A stretch of 64,000 nucleotides of DNA from Streptomyces sp. 846.5. Lineage in GTDB: Bacteria; Actinomycetota; Actinomycetes; Streptomycetales; Streptomycetaceae. The notes under the pieces are model-generated. The model ran no database searches. It was not told the origin of the DNA and saw nothing but the letters and a program-made list of their open reading frames with translations. Positions 8,352 to 16,044 of this stretch are shown here, piece by piece. Position numbers and translations under genes: made by a program. How positions within the stretch are numbered: position 1 is the stretch's first letter; each line of letters starts with the position of its first letter. The stretch covers positions 124,001-188,000 of the forward strand of contig NZ_SOBN01000003.1 of assembly GCF_004365705.1 (NCBI RefSeq), given 5' to 3'.

Positions 8352-9856
8352 CCGCCTCCACCCCGTTCCCCACTCGCCAGGTCTGGTACCTCACCGGTAG
8401 CCAGGGCCTGTACGGAGAGGAGACGCTGCGTCAGGTCGCGGACCAGTCCGGGGAGATAGCCGCGACCCTGGCCGCGGGGCTGCCGGTGCAGCTGGTCGTC
8501 AAGCCGGTGCTCACCGACGCCTCGGCGATCCACCGGGTGATGCTGGAGGCCAACGCCGACGACGCCTGCATCGGCGTGATCGCCTGGATGCACACCTTCT
8601 CGCCGGCCAAGATGTGGATCGCCGGACTGGACGCGCTGCGCAAGCCGCTGCTGCACCTGCACACCCAGGCCAACGTCCAACTCCCGTGGTCCACCATCGA
8701 CATGGACTTCATGAACCTGAACCAGGCCGCCCACGGCGACCGCGAGTTCGGTTACATCCAGTCCCGGCTCGGAGTCGCCCGCAAGACGGTCGCCGGCCAT
8801 GTCAGCGACCCGGTGACGGTCGCCAGGGTGGCCGGCTGGGTCCGCTCCGCCGTCGGCCGCGCCGAGCTGCGCACCCTCAAGCTGGCCCGCTTCGGCGACA
8901 ACATGCGCGATGTCGCGGTCACCGAGGGCGACAAGGTCGAGGCCCAGCTGCGCTTCGGCCTCTCCGTCAACACCTACGGGGTCAACGATCTGGTCAAGGT
9001 GGTGGACGCGGCCACCGACGCCTCCGTCTCCGAGCTGGTCAAGGAGTACGAGGACCGCTACCGGGTCGCCCCCGAGCTGCGCCAGGGCGGCGAGCGGCAC
9101 GAGTCGCTGCGGTACGCGGCCCGGATCGAACTCGGCCTGCGCAGCTTCCTCGGCGAGGGCGGCTTCGGCGCCTTCACCACCAACTTCGAGGACCTGGGCG
9201 GCCTGCGGCAGCTCCCCGGCCTGGCCGTGCAGCGGCTGATGGCCGACGGCTACGGCTTCGGCGGCGAGGGCGACTGGAAGACCTCCGCGCTGCTGCGCAC
9301 CCTCAAGTCCATGGCGGTCGGGCTGCCCGGCGGCACCTCGTTCATGGAGGACTACACCTACGATCTGACTCCTGGTCAGGAGCTGATCCTGGGCGCCCAC
9401 ATGCTGGAGGTCTGCCCCACCATCGCGGTGGACACCCCCAGCGTGGAGATCCACCCGCTGGGCATCGGCGGCCGGGAGGACCCGGTCCGGATGGTGTTCG
9501 ACGCCGCGCCGGGCCCGGCGATCGTCGTCGGCCTCGCCGACCTGGGCGACCGCTTCCGGCTGGTGGCCAACGAGATCGACACCGTCGCCCCGCCGGAGCC
9601 GCTGCCGGAGCTCCCGGTCGCGCGTGCGGTCTGGCGCCCGCGCCCGGACCTGCGCACCTCCACCGAGTCCTGGCTCACCGCCGGCGGCCCGCACCACACG
9701 GTCTACTCCAGCGCGGTGGGCGCGGAGGAGCTCGCCGACCTCGCCGAGATGACCGGAACCGAACTGGCCCTGGTCGACGCGGACACCACCACCCGCAGGC
9801 TGACCCAGGAGCTCCGCTGGAACCAGGCCTACTACCGGCTGGCCCAGGGGTTCTGA
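8348..9856 (+). CDS. araA: L-arabinose isomerase
   Basis: A 502-residue enzyme interconverting L-arabinose and L-ribulose, the first cytoplasmic step. The manganese-binding and catalytic residues known from Escherichia coli (E306, E333, H350, H450) have counterparts at Glu307 ([10 protein letters not shown]), Glu334 (SFMEDYTYD), His351 (LGAHMLEVC) and His450 (GPHHTVYS). The start is ATG 8348 behind AAAGGAG, inside the araD stop (ATGA). It ends the tightly coupled araB-araD-araA block; a 137-base gap with a hairpin separates it from the arabinofuranosidase. Confidence 0.95.
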   Translation: MTASTPFPTRQVWYLTGSQGLYGEETLRQVADQSGEIAATLAAGLPVQLVVKPVLTDASAIHRVMLEANADDACIGVIAWMHTFSPAKMWIAGLDALRKPLLHLHTQANVQLPWSTIDMDFMNLNQAAHGDREFGYIQSRLGVARKTVAGHVSDPVTVARVAGWVRSAVGRAELRTLKLARFGDNMRDVAVTEGDKVEAQLRFGLSVNTYGVNDLVKVVDAATDASVSELVKEYEDRYRVAPELRQGGERHESLRYAARIELGLRSFLGEGGFGAFTTNFEDLGGLRQLPGLAVQRLMADGYGFGGEGDWKTSALLRTLKSMAVGLPGGTSFMEDYTYDLTPGQELILGAHMLEVCPTIAVDTPSVEIHPLGIGGREDPVRMVFDAAPGPAIVVGLADLGDRFRLVANEIDTVAPPEPLPELPVARAVWRPRPDLRTSTESWLTAGGPHHTVYSSAVGAEELADLAEMTGTELALVDADTTTRRLTQELRWNQAYYRLAQGF

Positions 9857-9922
9857 CGGGGCAGTGCCCTATCGTGCGTGGCGTGGCCCCTGCCCTGCGG
9901 GCCGCGCCGCGCAACAGGACCA

Positions 9923-9960
9923 GGTGCGGGGCCTTGAACCGATCCGACGGGCCCCGCACC
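9923..9960 (+). terminator. Hairpin between araA and the arabinofuranosidase gene
   Basis: Eleven-base perfect arms (GGTGCGGGGCC and complement) flank a 16-base loop. It may end or weaken transcription of the araBDA unit, or lower expression of the downstream gene relative to it. Confidence 0.5.
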
Positions 9961-9992
9961 CGCCGCACCTCCGCACTTCCCGAAAGGCAGCC

Positions 9993-11507
9993 ATGCCCAG
10001 CGACGCCCGTCTCGTCCTCGACCCCGCGTTCTCCGTCGGCACGGTGGACCCCCGCCTCTTCGGCTCCTTCGTCGAGCATCTGGGCCGCTGCGTCTACACC
10101 GGAATCTACGAGCCGGGCCACCCCACCGCCGACGCGGAGGGCCTGCGGACCGACGTCCTGGACCTGGTGCGCGAGCTGGGGGTCACCGCGATCCGCTATC
10201 CCGGCGGCAACTTCGTCTCCGGCTTCAAGTGGGAGGACAGCGTCGGTCCTGCGGAGGAGCGGCCGCGTCGGCTGGACCTGGCCTGGCGGTCCACCGAGAC
10301 CAACCGGTTCGGGCTCTCCGAGTTCATGGACTTCCTCCGCAAGGTCGAGGGCACCTCGCCGATGATCGCCGTCAACCTCGGCACCCGCGGCGTCCAGGAG
10401 GCTCTGGAACTCCAGGAGTACGCCAACCACCCCGCCGGTACCGACCTCGCCGACCGGCGGATCGGCCACGGCGACAAGGACCCCTTCGGGGTCCGGCTGT
10501 GGTGCCTGGGCAACGAGATGGACGGCCCCTGGCAGATCGGCGCCAAGGACGCCGACGAGTACGGCCGTCTGGCGGCCCAGACCGCCCGCGCCATGCGCAT
10601 GATCGACCCGGACCTGGAGCTGGTCGCCTGCGGCAGCTCGTCGCAGTCCATGCCCACCTTCGCCGCCTGGGAAGCGACGGTGCTCCAGCACACCTACGAC
10701 GTCGTGGACTACATCTCCATGCACGCCTACTACGAGGAACTGGAGGGCGACCGCGACTCCTTCCTGGCCTCGGCGGTCGACATGGAGTCCTTCATCGACA
10801 ACGTGGTGGCCACCTGTGACCACGTGGGGGCGCGGCTCAAGTCGTCGAAGAAGATCAACATCTCCTTCGACGAGTGGAACGTCTGGTACCTGACGAAGAC
10901 CCAGGCCGCCGAGCCGCTGAACTGGGAGGAGGCACCGCGGCTGCTGGAGGACGTCTACTCGGTCACCGACGCCGTCGTCTTCGGCTCGCTGCTGATCGCG
11001 CTGCTGCGCCATGCCGACCGGGTCACCGTCGCCTGCCTGGCCCAGCTGGTGAACGTGATCGCCCCGATCATGACCGAGCCAGGCGGCCCCGCGTGGCGGC
11101 AGACCACCTTCTACCCCTTCGCCCAGGCCTCGGCCTACGGCCGCGGCCGCGTGCTGACCGTCGACGTCGACAGCCCGACCTACACCACCGCCAAGTACGG
11201 CGAGGTCCCACTGCTGCACGCAACCGCCACCATCGACGACGAGACCGGCGCGGTCACCGTCTTCGCCGTCAACCGCAGCCAGACCGAGGCCCTCCCGCTC
11301 ACGGTGGACCTGCGCGGCCTGAACCACCTGACTCAGGTCATCGAGCACTCCGTCCTGACGGACGCCGACCCCGACGCCCGCAACACCCTCGACCAGCCGA
11401 ATCGGGTCACCCCGACGGGGGTCGAGGGAACCGCGCTGGTGGAAGCGGGGTCGACGCTGAACGCGGTGCTCCCGCCGCTGTCGTGGAACGTGATCCGGCT
11501 GGGGTGA
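9993..11507 (+). CDS. abfA: Intracellular GH51 alpha-L-arabinofuranosidase
   Basis: A 504-residue glycoside hydrolase family 51 enzyme without a signal peptide, so it should act on imported arabino-oligosaccharides. The acid/base Glu175 lies in LGNEMDGPWQ and the nucleophile Glu294 in SFDEWNVWY, the same numbers as in the Geobacillus stearothermophilus enzyme. The barrel start is marked by LFGSFVEHLGRCVY and YPGGNFVSGF. I chose ATG 9993 because GAAAGG precedes it and the longer frame adds only low-complexity residues. It follows araA in the same direction and feeds it with arabinose. Confidence 0.92.
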   Translation: MPSDARLVLDPAFSVGTVDPRLFGSFVEHLGRCVYTGIYEPGHPTADAEGLRTDVLDLVRELGVTAIRYPGGNFVSGFKWEDSVGPAEERPRRLDLAWRSTETNRFGLSEFMDFLRKVEGTSPMIAVNLGTRGVQEALELQEYANHPAGTDLADRRIGHGDKDPFGVRLWCLGNEMDGPWQIGAKDADEYGRLAAQTARAMRMIDPDLELVACGSSSQSMPTFAAWEATVLQHTYDVVDYISMHAYYEELEGDRDSFLASAVDMESFIDNVVATCDHVGARLKSSKKINISFDEWNVWYLTKTQAAEPLNWEEAPRLLEDVYSVTDAVVFGSLLIALLRHADRVTVACLAQLVNVIAPIMTEPGGPAWRQTTFYPFAQASAYGRGRVLTVDVDSPTYTTAKYGEVPLLHATATIDDETGAVTVFAVNRSQTEALPLTVDLRGLNHLTQVIEHSVLTDADPDARNTLDQPNRVTPTGVEGTALVEAGSTLNAVLPPLSWNVIRLG

Positions 11508-11784
11508 CGGCGGGCGGTCGGGGGAGGCGGGGCGTCGTCCGCTGGCCGTGGCGGGGTCCGTCTCGCGGCCGAGCCCCCGTCCCGACGCCGTGTTTGACGT
11601 GCGCGTTCGCTCCCGCTGGCCGTTCGTCGCCTCCGTGGGGCACGTTGGTCTGTTGCGGGCTGGGGTGGCTCGCTCCGCTCGCGGCAACCACGACGAGGGG
11701 GAGGTCGGCGGGGCGTGCGTTGCCGGGTGCGCGCCGGTGCCGGGGCCGCAGAAACGTTCCTCCCGCGTGTCTTGGCTGAACCGA

Positions 11785-12012
11785 GGTCACTTTTCGTACG
11801 CCGGGTCACTTTCGGTACACGAATCTCGGGATGAATCGGGCATAACGGCAAGATCAAGTGCCACCTTGTCCCAAAAGTGACCCCGGTTCGCCCGGTATAG
11901 ACGGTTTTGGGGTCACTCGACCTACTTTGGGGTCACTCGTCCGACAATTTCTGCCCGCTATGTCCGATATGGCGTCGAAAGAGTGACCCAAAGTAGGTCG
12001 AGTGACCCCAAA
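11785..12012. repeat. GGTCAC motif array with 32-bp inverted repeat
   Basis: GGTCAC occurs at 11785, 11804, 11911 and 11931, and its complement GTGACC at 11877, 11983 and 12002. Neighbouring copies are 19 or 20 bases apart. The arms 11906-11938 and 11981-12012 are inverted copies, identical except for one extra G, and enclose a 42-base loop. Each arm itself contains two tandem GGTCACTCG-like units. The order looks like a binding-site array or the ends of a small element, but I recognise no known family. Confidence 0.7.
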
Positions 12013-12090
12013 TCGGTGAACTCGCCCCACCCCGCGCCCCCGCCGCACGCTCCGCGCCGGACCCGGGCCGCCCCCGGCCCTTGTCGCGCG

Positions 12091-12463
12091 GCGAAGCCGC
12101 TTCTGTCCGGGCGGAGCCCGGGAGACGGCGGGCGACTCGCCCCACCACACGCTGCCGTTGCAACCGTGGAGCGCCACTCCCGCCCACCGCGAAACGCTCC
12201 GCACCAGAGCGCCCCACCCCCGCCCCAGTCGTCGGCGCGAAGCGCCTTCTGTCCGGGCGGAGCCCGGGAGACGGCGGCCAACTCGCCCCACCCAACGCTG
12301 CCGTTGCACGCGTGGAGCGTCCCCGTGCTGGAGCTTCGCTCGGCAATGCACGTCTCGCCCTGGATCCCGTCCCCTCCGCGTAGTTGGCGCCTTGCGGCGG
12401 AGCCGCGAGACGGTGGGTGCGATCGCGGCAGGGGTAGTGTCGTTGCAGGCGTGGGGCGCCACC
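12091..12463. repeat. Three-unit degenerate direct repeat (period about 140-146)
   Basis: Unit A (12091-12173) and unit B (12236-12319) share TTCTGTCCGGGCGGAGCCCG followed by GGAGACGGCGG, CTCGCCCCACC, CGCTGCCGTTGCA and GTGGAGCG, with an offset of 146 bases. Unit C (12391-12463) is more diverged but keeps GCGGAGCCGCGAGACGGTGG and GTCGTTGCAGGCGTGGGGCG, 139 bases after B. Between the units the sequence is poorly conserved. Confidence 0.65.
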
Positions 12464-12480
12464 AGCCAGCCGGCGCCGCT

Positions 12481-13383
12481 CTACCGCCGCTGCTCCGCCA
12501 GGACCTCGCGGATGATGCGTCTGGCCGTCGCCATGAGTACCGGGTTGGTGTTCCAGTAGTACGGCATGATGATCAGCGCGATGGACAGTGCCCAGCCGCG
12601 TCCTCGGGTCCAGGTGGCCTCGTCCGCGTCGACGGCGTCGCGGAAGGCGGAGCGGGACTCACCGGAGAAGAGGGCCCAGGCCGGGAGCATGTCGACGGCC
12701 GGGTCGCCGGTGCCCAGGGCGCCGAAGTCGATGACGGCGCTGAGGCGGCCCTGCTGGGCCAGGAGGTTGCCGGGGAGCAGGTCCCCGTGGAGCCAGACGG
12801 GTGGTTTCTGCCAGGCGGGGGCGTGCAGGGCGTTCGCCCACACCTCGGTGAGCGTGTCCAGGTCGTCCTGGGGCAAGCGTTCCCGCAGGGCGGCGAGGGC
12901 CTCGCGGGTGGGTGGGTCGCGGCGGGGCAGGGGTCTGCCTCGGCCGGCGGCGGGGGCGTCGGTGGGGTCGATCCGCCGTAGCGCGGTGATGAACCCGGCC
13001 AGCGCGGTCGCCGCCGCGGTGGGGTCCGCGAAGCGGGTGTCGGTCAGGGTCTCTCCGTCGAGCCAGCGGCAGACCGACCAGTGCCACGGATAGCCCTCGC
13101 CCGGTTCGCCGACCTCCAGCGGGGTGGGGATGGCCAGCGGGAGCTGTGGGGCGAGGCGCGGCAGCCAGTGCGCCTCCCTCTGCGCCTGGCCGGTGGAGCC
13201 CGGGATCCGGGGGAGCCGTACGGCCAGCTCCGGGCCCAGCCGGAACAGCGCGTTGTCCGTTCCGGCGGAGGGGACCCGGGAGAGGGGGAGGCCGGCCCAC
13301 TGCGGGAACTGCTCCCTGACCAGCCGCTCGACCAGCGCTGTGTCGATGGTCGCCTCGTTGGCGTGCATCTTGTCGACGGGCAT
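12481..13383 (-). CDS. Aminoglycoside phosphotransferase-family protein
   Basis: A 300-residue member of the APH/choline kinase fold. The catalytic loop is WLHGDLLPGNLL (about residues 199-210) and the metal-binding segment is VIDFGALGTGDPAVDMLPAW. An N-terminal nucleotide lobe contains the ALFRLG and AVRLPR strands. Such proteins phosphorylate small molecules with ATP, and many in actinobacteria are not resistance determinants; the substrate is unknown. Start is ATG 13383, preceded by GAAAGG. It is divergent from the araR-like regulator and converges on the repeat-rich gap. Nothing in its sequence links it to arabinose use. Confidence 0.82.
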   Translation of the reverse strand: MPVDKMHANEATIDTALVERLVREQFPQWAGLPLSRVPSAGTDNALFRLGPELAVRLPRIPGSTGQAQREAHWLPRLAPQLPLAIPTPLEVGEPGEGYPWHWSVCRWLDGETLTDTRFADPTAAATALAGFITALRRIDPTDAPAAGRGRPLPRRDPPTREALAALRERLPQDDLDTLTEVWANALHAPAWQKPPVWLHGDLLPGNLLAQQGRLSAVIDFGALGTGDPAVDMLPAWALFSGESRSAFRDAVDADEATWTRGRGWALSIALIIMPYYWNTNPVLMATARRIIREVLAEQRR

Positions 13384-13512
13384 GTGTGCCTTTCGGGGCA
13401 GGACCGGGCCTGACGGGCACTCAAGCAGTCAGCCGGGTATGGGCGCCACGGGTTTTCCGCGGGTCCCCGTGGGTGCGCTCCCAGGTAGCCGAAATGTGAC
13501 CTGCGCTACCCG

Positions 13513-13541
13513 TTGACGCGTTGTCATGTGAGCGTTAACAA
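13513..13541 (+). promoter_or_regulatory. Promoter of the araR-like regulator with its own operator
   Basis: TTGACG (13513-13518) and TAACAA (13536-13541) are 17 bases apart. TGTGAGCGTTAACA (13527-13540), identical to the two sites at araB, covers the -10 box. This implies autorepression. Confidence 0.7.
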
Positions 13542-13640
13542 TGCAGTGTCGGAAACGGCGAGGAAACAGATGCCGTACCTTGTCGAACAGTCCCGAGTGC
13601 TCAAGAACGCCGTATAGGCGCAGGTCGGAGTGAGGAATTC

Positions 13641-14675
13641 ATGGGAGCAGCGAACACCGTCAACGGGCGTCAGCCGGTCATGGCCGACGTCGCGCGGCTG
13701 GCGGGCGTCTCGCACCAGACGGTCTCCCGAGTGCTCAATGACAATCCGCACGTCAAGGAGGAGACCAGGGAGCGGGTGCTGGTCGCGATCCGGGAGCTGG
13801 ACTACCGTCCGAACTCGGCCGCGCGCACTCTGGTCACCCGCAGGTCGCAAACGCTCGGAGTGGTCAGCTTCGACACCACCCTCTACGGACCGGCCTCGAT
13901 GCTGTACGGCATCGAGCAGGCCGCCCGCAGCGCCGGGTACTTCGTCAGCATCGCGAGTCTGCGTTCGCTGGACGGCCGGTCGGTGCAGGAGGCCGTGGAC
14001 CGGCTCAGGGACCAGGCGGTGGAGGGTGTGCTGGTGATCGCGCCGCAGACCTCGGCCGTCGGGGCGCTGGCGCAGGTCCGCAGTGCGGTCCCGGTGGTCG
14101 CCGTCGGTTCGGGCACCCAGGCCCGGGTGCCGGGGGCCGCCGTCGACAACGAGGCCGGGGCGAGGGCGGCCACGCAGTACCTGCTCCATCTGGGTCACCG
14201 CACGGTGCACCATGTCGCGGGACCTTCGAACTGGCTGGACGCCCAGGCCCGACGCGCCGGATGGCGTGCTGTGCTGGCGGACGCGGGCGCCCCGGTGCCC
14301 GAGGTCGTCAGCGGGGACTGGAGCGCCAGGTCCGGCTACGAGGCCGGGCTGCACCTTCTGGAGAACCCTGAGGTCACGGCCATCTTCTGCGCCAACGACC
14401 ATATGGCGCTCGGGGTCCTCCGGGCGCTGAACGAGGCCGGTCGCGGTATCCCCGCCGACATCAGCGTGGTCGGCTTCGACGACATCCCCGAGGCCTCCTA
14501 CTTCACTCCTCCGCTCACCACCGTGCGCCAGGACTTCGGCGAGCTGGGCCGCCGCGGGCTGGAGCTGCTGGTGGCGCAGGTCGAGGGCGAGGCCGGCTCC
14601 AAGGATCGGGTGCTGGTCGCCCCTGAGCTGGTGCTCCGGGGGAGTACGGCGGCGGCACCGCGCGCCGCCGGCTGA
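13641..14675 (+). CDS. araR: LacI-family repressor, probable arabinose regulator
   Basis: A 344-residue LacI/GalR-family repressor. The DNA-binding helix-turn-helix is MADVARLAGVSHQTVSRVLN (residues 14-33), with hinge segment YRPNSAARTLVTRR, and the rest is a periplasmic-binding-protein-like effector domain including SVVGFDDIPEASYFTPPLTT. Start is ATG 13641 behind GAGGA. Its promoter holds the same 14-bp site found at araB, and the site has LacI-family symmetry, so control of the araBDA operon, the transporter and itself is a strong inference. Effector L-arabinose or a derivative is inferred from context only. The symbol is by role; this is not the GntR-hybrid AraR of Bacillus. Confidence 0.8.
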   Translation: MGAANTVNGRQPVMADVARLAGVSHQTVSRVLNDNPHVKEETRERVLVAIRELDYRPNSAARTLVTRRSQTLGVVSFDTTLYGPASMLYGIEQAARSAGYFVSIASLRSLDGRSVQEAVDRLRDQAVEGVLVIAPQTSAVGALAQVRSAVPVVAVGSGTQARVPGAAVDNEAGARAATQYLLHLGHRTVHHVAGPSNWLDAQARRAGWRAVLADAGAPVPEVVSGDWSARSGYEAGLHLLENPEVTAIFCANDHMALGVLRALNEAGRGIPADISVVGFDDIPEASYFTPPLTTVRQDFGELGRRGLELLVAQVEGEAGSKDRVLVAPELVLRGSTAAAPRAAG

Positions 14676-14780
14676 GGGCCGGCCGTACCGCACGCAGGTA
14701 CGGCAGTACGGAAAGCACGGCAGTACGGAAGTACGGAAGCACCTCCGCACACGCTCGAATGCACGTTGCACTTGTTCAAT

Positions 14781-14816
14781 TGTTAGCTGTCGTCTGCTCA
14801 ATTGTTAGCGCAAACA
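14781..14816 (+). promoter_or_regulatory. Variant AraR-type operator pair before the sugar transporter
   Basis: The palindrome ATTGTTAGCGCAAACAAT is centred in 14801-14818, with core TGTTAGCGCAAACA (14803-14816). A half-site AATTGTTAG lies 20 bases upstream (14779-14786). The core fits the consensus TGTKARCGYTMACA deduced from the other sites except at one position. It sits about 58 bases before the binding-protein start. Confidence 0.6.
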
Positions 14817-14873
14817 ATTCTGGCGGGGTGTTCGCTCCGCCGTGCCTGGAAACCGATCGAGAGGACCACCACC

Positions 14874-16034
14874 ATGCCGTCCGCACTCAACTCCAGCAGC
14901 ACGAGATCCAAGAAGCTCGCCGTCGTGGGCACCGCGCTGCTGCTCGCCCTCGGTGCCGCAGCCTGCAGCAAGACCGGCGCCGCCGGCGGCGGTACGTCGG
15001 CCGCGGCCTCCGGCGGGACCAGCTCCGCCCCGGCCGTCACCCTCTCGGGTGACATCTCGTTCAACGACGCCAACCTCACCAAGCTCGACGCCGCGATCAA
15101 GGCCGCGCTCGCGGGCAAGGACCTCTCCAAGCTGGACGAGGCCATGGTCGTCAACGTCGCCGTGGACTACTGGAACGCGGGCAAGGTCGGCTTCAACAAG
15201 GGCCTGTCCGACCTCGGCATCAAGGGCACCTTCCAGGCCCCGGCCAACGGCCGGCTGGACCAGCAGCTGTCGATCATCCAGACCCTGCGCGGCCAGGGCA
15301 TCACCGGCTTCACGGTCTCCGCCATCGACCCGACCGCCATCAAGGCCCCGATCGCCTCGGCCAACTCGGCCGGGATCCCGGTGGTGGCCATCGACTCCCC
15401 GCTGCCCGCCGAGGACGGCTCCGCGCTCTACCTCGGCAGCCTCAACGAGCAGTTGGGCGAGAAGGCCGGCGAGGCCATGAAGCAGGTCCTCAACAACCAG
15501 GGCGAGGTGGTGATCCTCACCGGGTCGCTGACCGCCTCCAACTCGCTGGAGCGCATCGCCGGGTTCAAGAAGGCCCTGGAAGGCTCCAACATCAAGATCA
15601 CGCAGACCCTGAACGACGCCACGGACGCCTCCAAGGCCCTGTCCAACGCGTCCACCTCGTTCCAGACCGACCCCAACGTCAAGGGCCTGTACGGGGTCTA
15701 CTCCTACGACGGCCCCGCCGCCGGGCAGGCCGTGCAGTCGGCCGGCAAGACCGGTGCGATCAAGGTCATCGCCTCCGACAGCGACGCGCAGACGCTCAAG
15801 TTCATCCAGAGCGGTGTCGTCCAGGCCACCGTGCTCCAGCAGCCCTACCAGCAGGGCTACACCGGCGCCTATCTGCTGGCGGCGTTCAAGGTGCTCGGCA
15901 AGGACGCGACCCTGGCGCTGGTCAAGCCCTACCTGGAGAGCGACGGCACCAGCCTCAGCACCGGCGCCGGCGTGGTGACCCAGTCCAACATCACGGCCTA
16001 CCAGGCCATGCTGACCCAGCTCGGCATAGGCTGA
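14874..16034 (+). CDS. Sugar-binding lipoprotein of a CUT2 ABC transporter
   Basis: A 386-residue exported solute receptor. Residues 1-30 form a lipoprotein signal with basic SSTRSKK, a hydrophobic core, and a lipobox ending at Cys in LGAAACSK, followed by a Gly/Ser/Ala-rich linker. The mature part is a type I periplasmic-binding-protein fold (TVSAIDPTAIKAPIASANSA, VVAIDSPLP, VIASDSDAQTLKFIQSG), like ribose and arabinose receptors. Start is ATG 14874 with GAGAGGA eight bases upstream. A longer TTG-initiated frame would place the operator inside the gene and is rejected. It is the first of three transporter genes; the ligand is probably L-arabinose, from the operator and neighbours. Confidence 0.88.
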   Translation: MPSALNSSSTRSKKLAVVGTALLLALGAAACSKTGAAGGGTSAAASGGTSSAPAVTLSGDISFNDANLTKLDAAIKAALAGKDLSKLDEAMVVNVAVDYWNAGKVGFNKGLSDLGIKGTFQAPANGRLDQQLSIIQTLRGQGITGFTVSAIDPTAIKAPIASANSAGIPVVAIDSPLPAEDGSALYLGSLNEQLGEKAGEAMKQVLNNQGEVVILTGSLTASNSLERIAGFKKALEGSNIKITQTLNDATDASKALSNASTSFQTDPNVKGLYGVYSYDGPAAGQAVQSAGKTGAIKVIASDSDAQTLKFIQSGVVQATVLQQPYQQGYTGAYLLAAFKVLGKDATLALVKPYLESDGTSLSTGAGVVTQSNITAYQAMLTQLGIG

Positions 16035-16044
16035 GGTAAACGAC

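Larger units (their letters stand above)
11508..12480. other. Repeat-rich non-coding gap between convergent genes
   Basis: Nearly one kilobase separates two converging genes. I find no credible coding frame. The left half is AT-richer than its surroundings and carries seven GGTCAC/GTGACC motifs and a long inverted repeat; the right half carries a three-fold degenerate repeat of about 140-146 bases. Both are listed separately. Because the flanking genes converge here, this is not their promoter region; a small RNA or mobile-element debris remain open. Confidence 0.6.

Noticed and set aside
11785-12463. A CRISPR array
   Set aside because: The repeats are few, in both orientations or about 140 bases long, with no uniform spacers and no cas genes nearby.
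12081-12559. Open frames in the repeat-rich gap
   Set aside because: They follow the repeats and are Pro/Arg/Ala-rich; no start site or family supports them.
12481-13383. An aminoglycoside resistance gene
   Set aside because: The APH fold is clear, but most such actinobacterial proteins are not resistance enzymes and nothing here identifies an antibiotic substrate.
14802-14873. A longer start (TTG) for the sugar-binding protein
   Set aside because: It would put the operator inside the gene, lacks a ribosome site, and would place 24 extra residues before the lipoprotein signal.
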